A DNA stretch of 64,000 nucleotides from Collimonas silvisoli (GTDB lineage Bacteria; Pseudomonadota; Gammaproteobacteria; Burkholderiales; Burkholderiaceae_D): positions 1 to 64,000 of the forward strand of contig NZ_JAGQEG010000021.1 in NCBI RefSeq assembly GCF_018305005.1, in the 5' to 3' direction. Both the position numbers and the translations under genes were made by a program. This document shows, piece after piece, positions 63,122 to 64,000 of this stretch; within the stretch, counting starts at the first letter, position 1; every line of letters starts with the position of its first letter. A model generated the notes under the pieces. The model did not search any database and had not been told where the DNA came from. It saw only the letters and a program-made list of their open reading frames with translations.

Positions 63122-64000
63122 TCAACGATCTTCCGGCCATTGAGCGCCGGCGCGCGCCATCATCGCAAACGATGCGGTCGGCCCCCAACTGCCTGCCATA
63201 TACGGTTTAGGCGGGGACGAACTGCCTTGCCAATGGCGCAGCAACGGCTCGACCCAACGCCACGCGGCTTCTTGCTCGTCACGCCGCACGAACAAGGATA
63301 AATTTCCACGGATGGCATCCAGTAGCAAGCGCTCATAGGCTTCGGCCCGGCGCTGCTTGAATGCCTGGTCGAACGCCAGGTCAAGCGCCACCGGCTGCAC
63401 CGTCATGCCATCGCCCGGCTGTTTTGCCAGGCAATGCAATTGAATCGATTCGTCCGGCTGCAGCCGGATCACCAGGCGGTTGCTGCTGGCTCCTGACTGG
63501 CCGCCCGGCATCGGCAAGATGGCGTGCGGGATCGGCCGGAAGGTGATCACGATTTCCGCCGTGCGCTGCGCCAGGCGTTTACCGGTGCGCAAGAAAAACG
63601 GCACCCCGGCCCAGCGCCAGTTATTGATCTCGGCATGCAGCGCAACGAAAGTTTCGGTCTGCGATTGCGCGGCCACTCCCGGTTCTTGCTGATATGCCGC
63701 GACCGACTGCCCTTCGACGGCGCCGGACACATACTGGCCGCGCACCGCTCTGAACTCCATGTCTTCCGCCGAGAACGGCTTCAAGGCGCGCAACACGCGC
63801 AGTTTCTCGTCGCGCACCGCATCGGCGTCCAGCGAAGTCGGCGGCTCCATCGCCACCATGCACAATAACTGCAGCAAATGGTTTTGCACCATGTCGCGCA
63901 TGGCGCCGGTGGCGTCATAGAATTCGCCGCGGCCCTCGACACCCAACTGCTCGGCAATCGTCAACTGCACATGGGCCACCGACTCGCGCCGCCACAGCGG
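63122..64000 (-). CDS. zwf: Glucose-6-phosphate 1-dehydrogenase, second copy (5' end beyond window)
   Basis: The visible 292 codons match Zwf: [60 protein letters not shown] and [15 protein letters not shown] at the end. The N-terminal NADP-binding part lies past base 64000. It differs clearly from the copy at 54625. Placed upstream of the glucokinase fusion, it forms a glucose-specific module, while the first copy lies in the pgi row. Confidence 0.92.
   Translation of the reverse strand, partial: PLWRRESVAHVQLTIAEQLGVEGRGEFYDATGAMRDMVQNHLLQLLCMVAMEPPTSLDADAVRDEKLRVLRALKPFSAEDMEFRAVRGQYVSGAVEGQSVAAYQQEPGVAAQSQTETFVALHAEINNWRWAGVPFFLRTGKRLAQRTAEIVITFRPIPHAILPMPGGQSGASSNRLVIRLQPDESIQLHCLAKQPGDGMTVQPVALDLAFDQAFKQRRAEAYERLLLDAIRGNLSLFVRRDEQEAAWRWVEPLLRHWQGSSSPPKPYMAGSWGPTASFAMMARAGAQWPEDR

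Noticed and set aside
1-64000. CRISPR arrays, insertion sequences, rRNA genes or a replication origin
   Set aside because: No regularly spaced repeats, no transposase frames, no rRNA-like sequence and no DnaA-box cluster were noticed by eye in this window.

Overview
The window reads as a betaproteobacterial chromosome segment, most likely Burkholderiales/Oxalobacteraceae of a Collimonas-like type. This placement is an inference from gene families and order: a glucokinase-HexR fusion, Entner-Doudoroff genes, a WXXGXW-repeat protein, and the gloB / methyltransferase / rnhA / dnaQ / tRNA neighbourhood. No 16S gene is present to confirm it. Most of the DNA is GC-rich and densely coding. The 13.7-15.0 kb stretch is clearly AT-rich and looks foreign.

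Layout. 0-11 kb holds ordinary housekeeping and stress genes: a TetR-thioesterase-membrane protein operon, SoxR, two GNAT acetyltransferases, a DeoR regulator divergent from a NudK-like hydrolase, an exported MsrA, PssA, a cold-shock protein and a LysE-type exporter. 11.1-19.3 kb is an integrated element at the 3' end of tRNA-Val(GAC). A 32-bp direct repeat of the tRNA end lies at 11136-11167 and 19230-19261. Inside are an alginate-lyase-like enzyme, a class II bacteriocin/microcin-like locus whose exporter is cut down to its peptidase domain, two overlapping prophage spanin relics, a VapBC toxin-antitoxin pair and a broken integrase. A fragment resembling the 3' end of tmRNA suggests a second, older integration. 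19.3-38 kb begins with dnaQ and then carries about 18 kb of accessory genes separating dnaQ from rnhA, which are neighbours in many proteobacteria. These are a receptor / periplasmic binding protein / giant hybrid kinase signalling set; a four-gene operon of a TPP enzyme, an SDR and two unusual citrate-synthase-fold proteins; an orphan GspE/PilB-type ATPase; and a duplicated small gene next to a truncated chemoreceptor.

38-50 kb returns to core genes: rnhA, a methyltransferase, gloB, mltD, fabI, a DEAD-box helicase, an EamA transporter and an OsmU/YehZYXW-type osmoprotectant ABC operon. 50-64 kb is a hexose-catabolism region: edd-eda facing pgi-zwf-hexR-AGE epimerase-sugar kinase, then a porin, then (opposite strand) a glucokinase-HexR fusion and a second zwf that runs off the right edge. 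Repeated TTGTAGTRAAA-like half-sites in front of edd, pgi and the porin suggest one HexR-type regulon that takes up hexose, phosphorylates or isomerises it, and feeds it through glucose-6-phosphate to KDPG cleavage.

The best candidates for undescribed biology are the citrate-synthase-pair operon (28.3-32.6 kb), the receptor-binding protein-hybrid kinase set (20.3-28.2 kb) and the decayed bacteriocin locus (14.0-16.8 kb).
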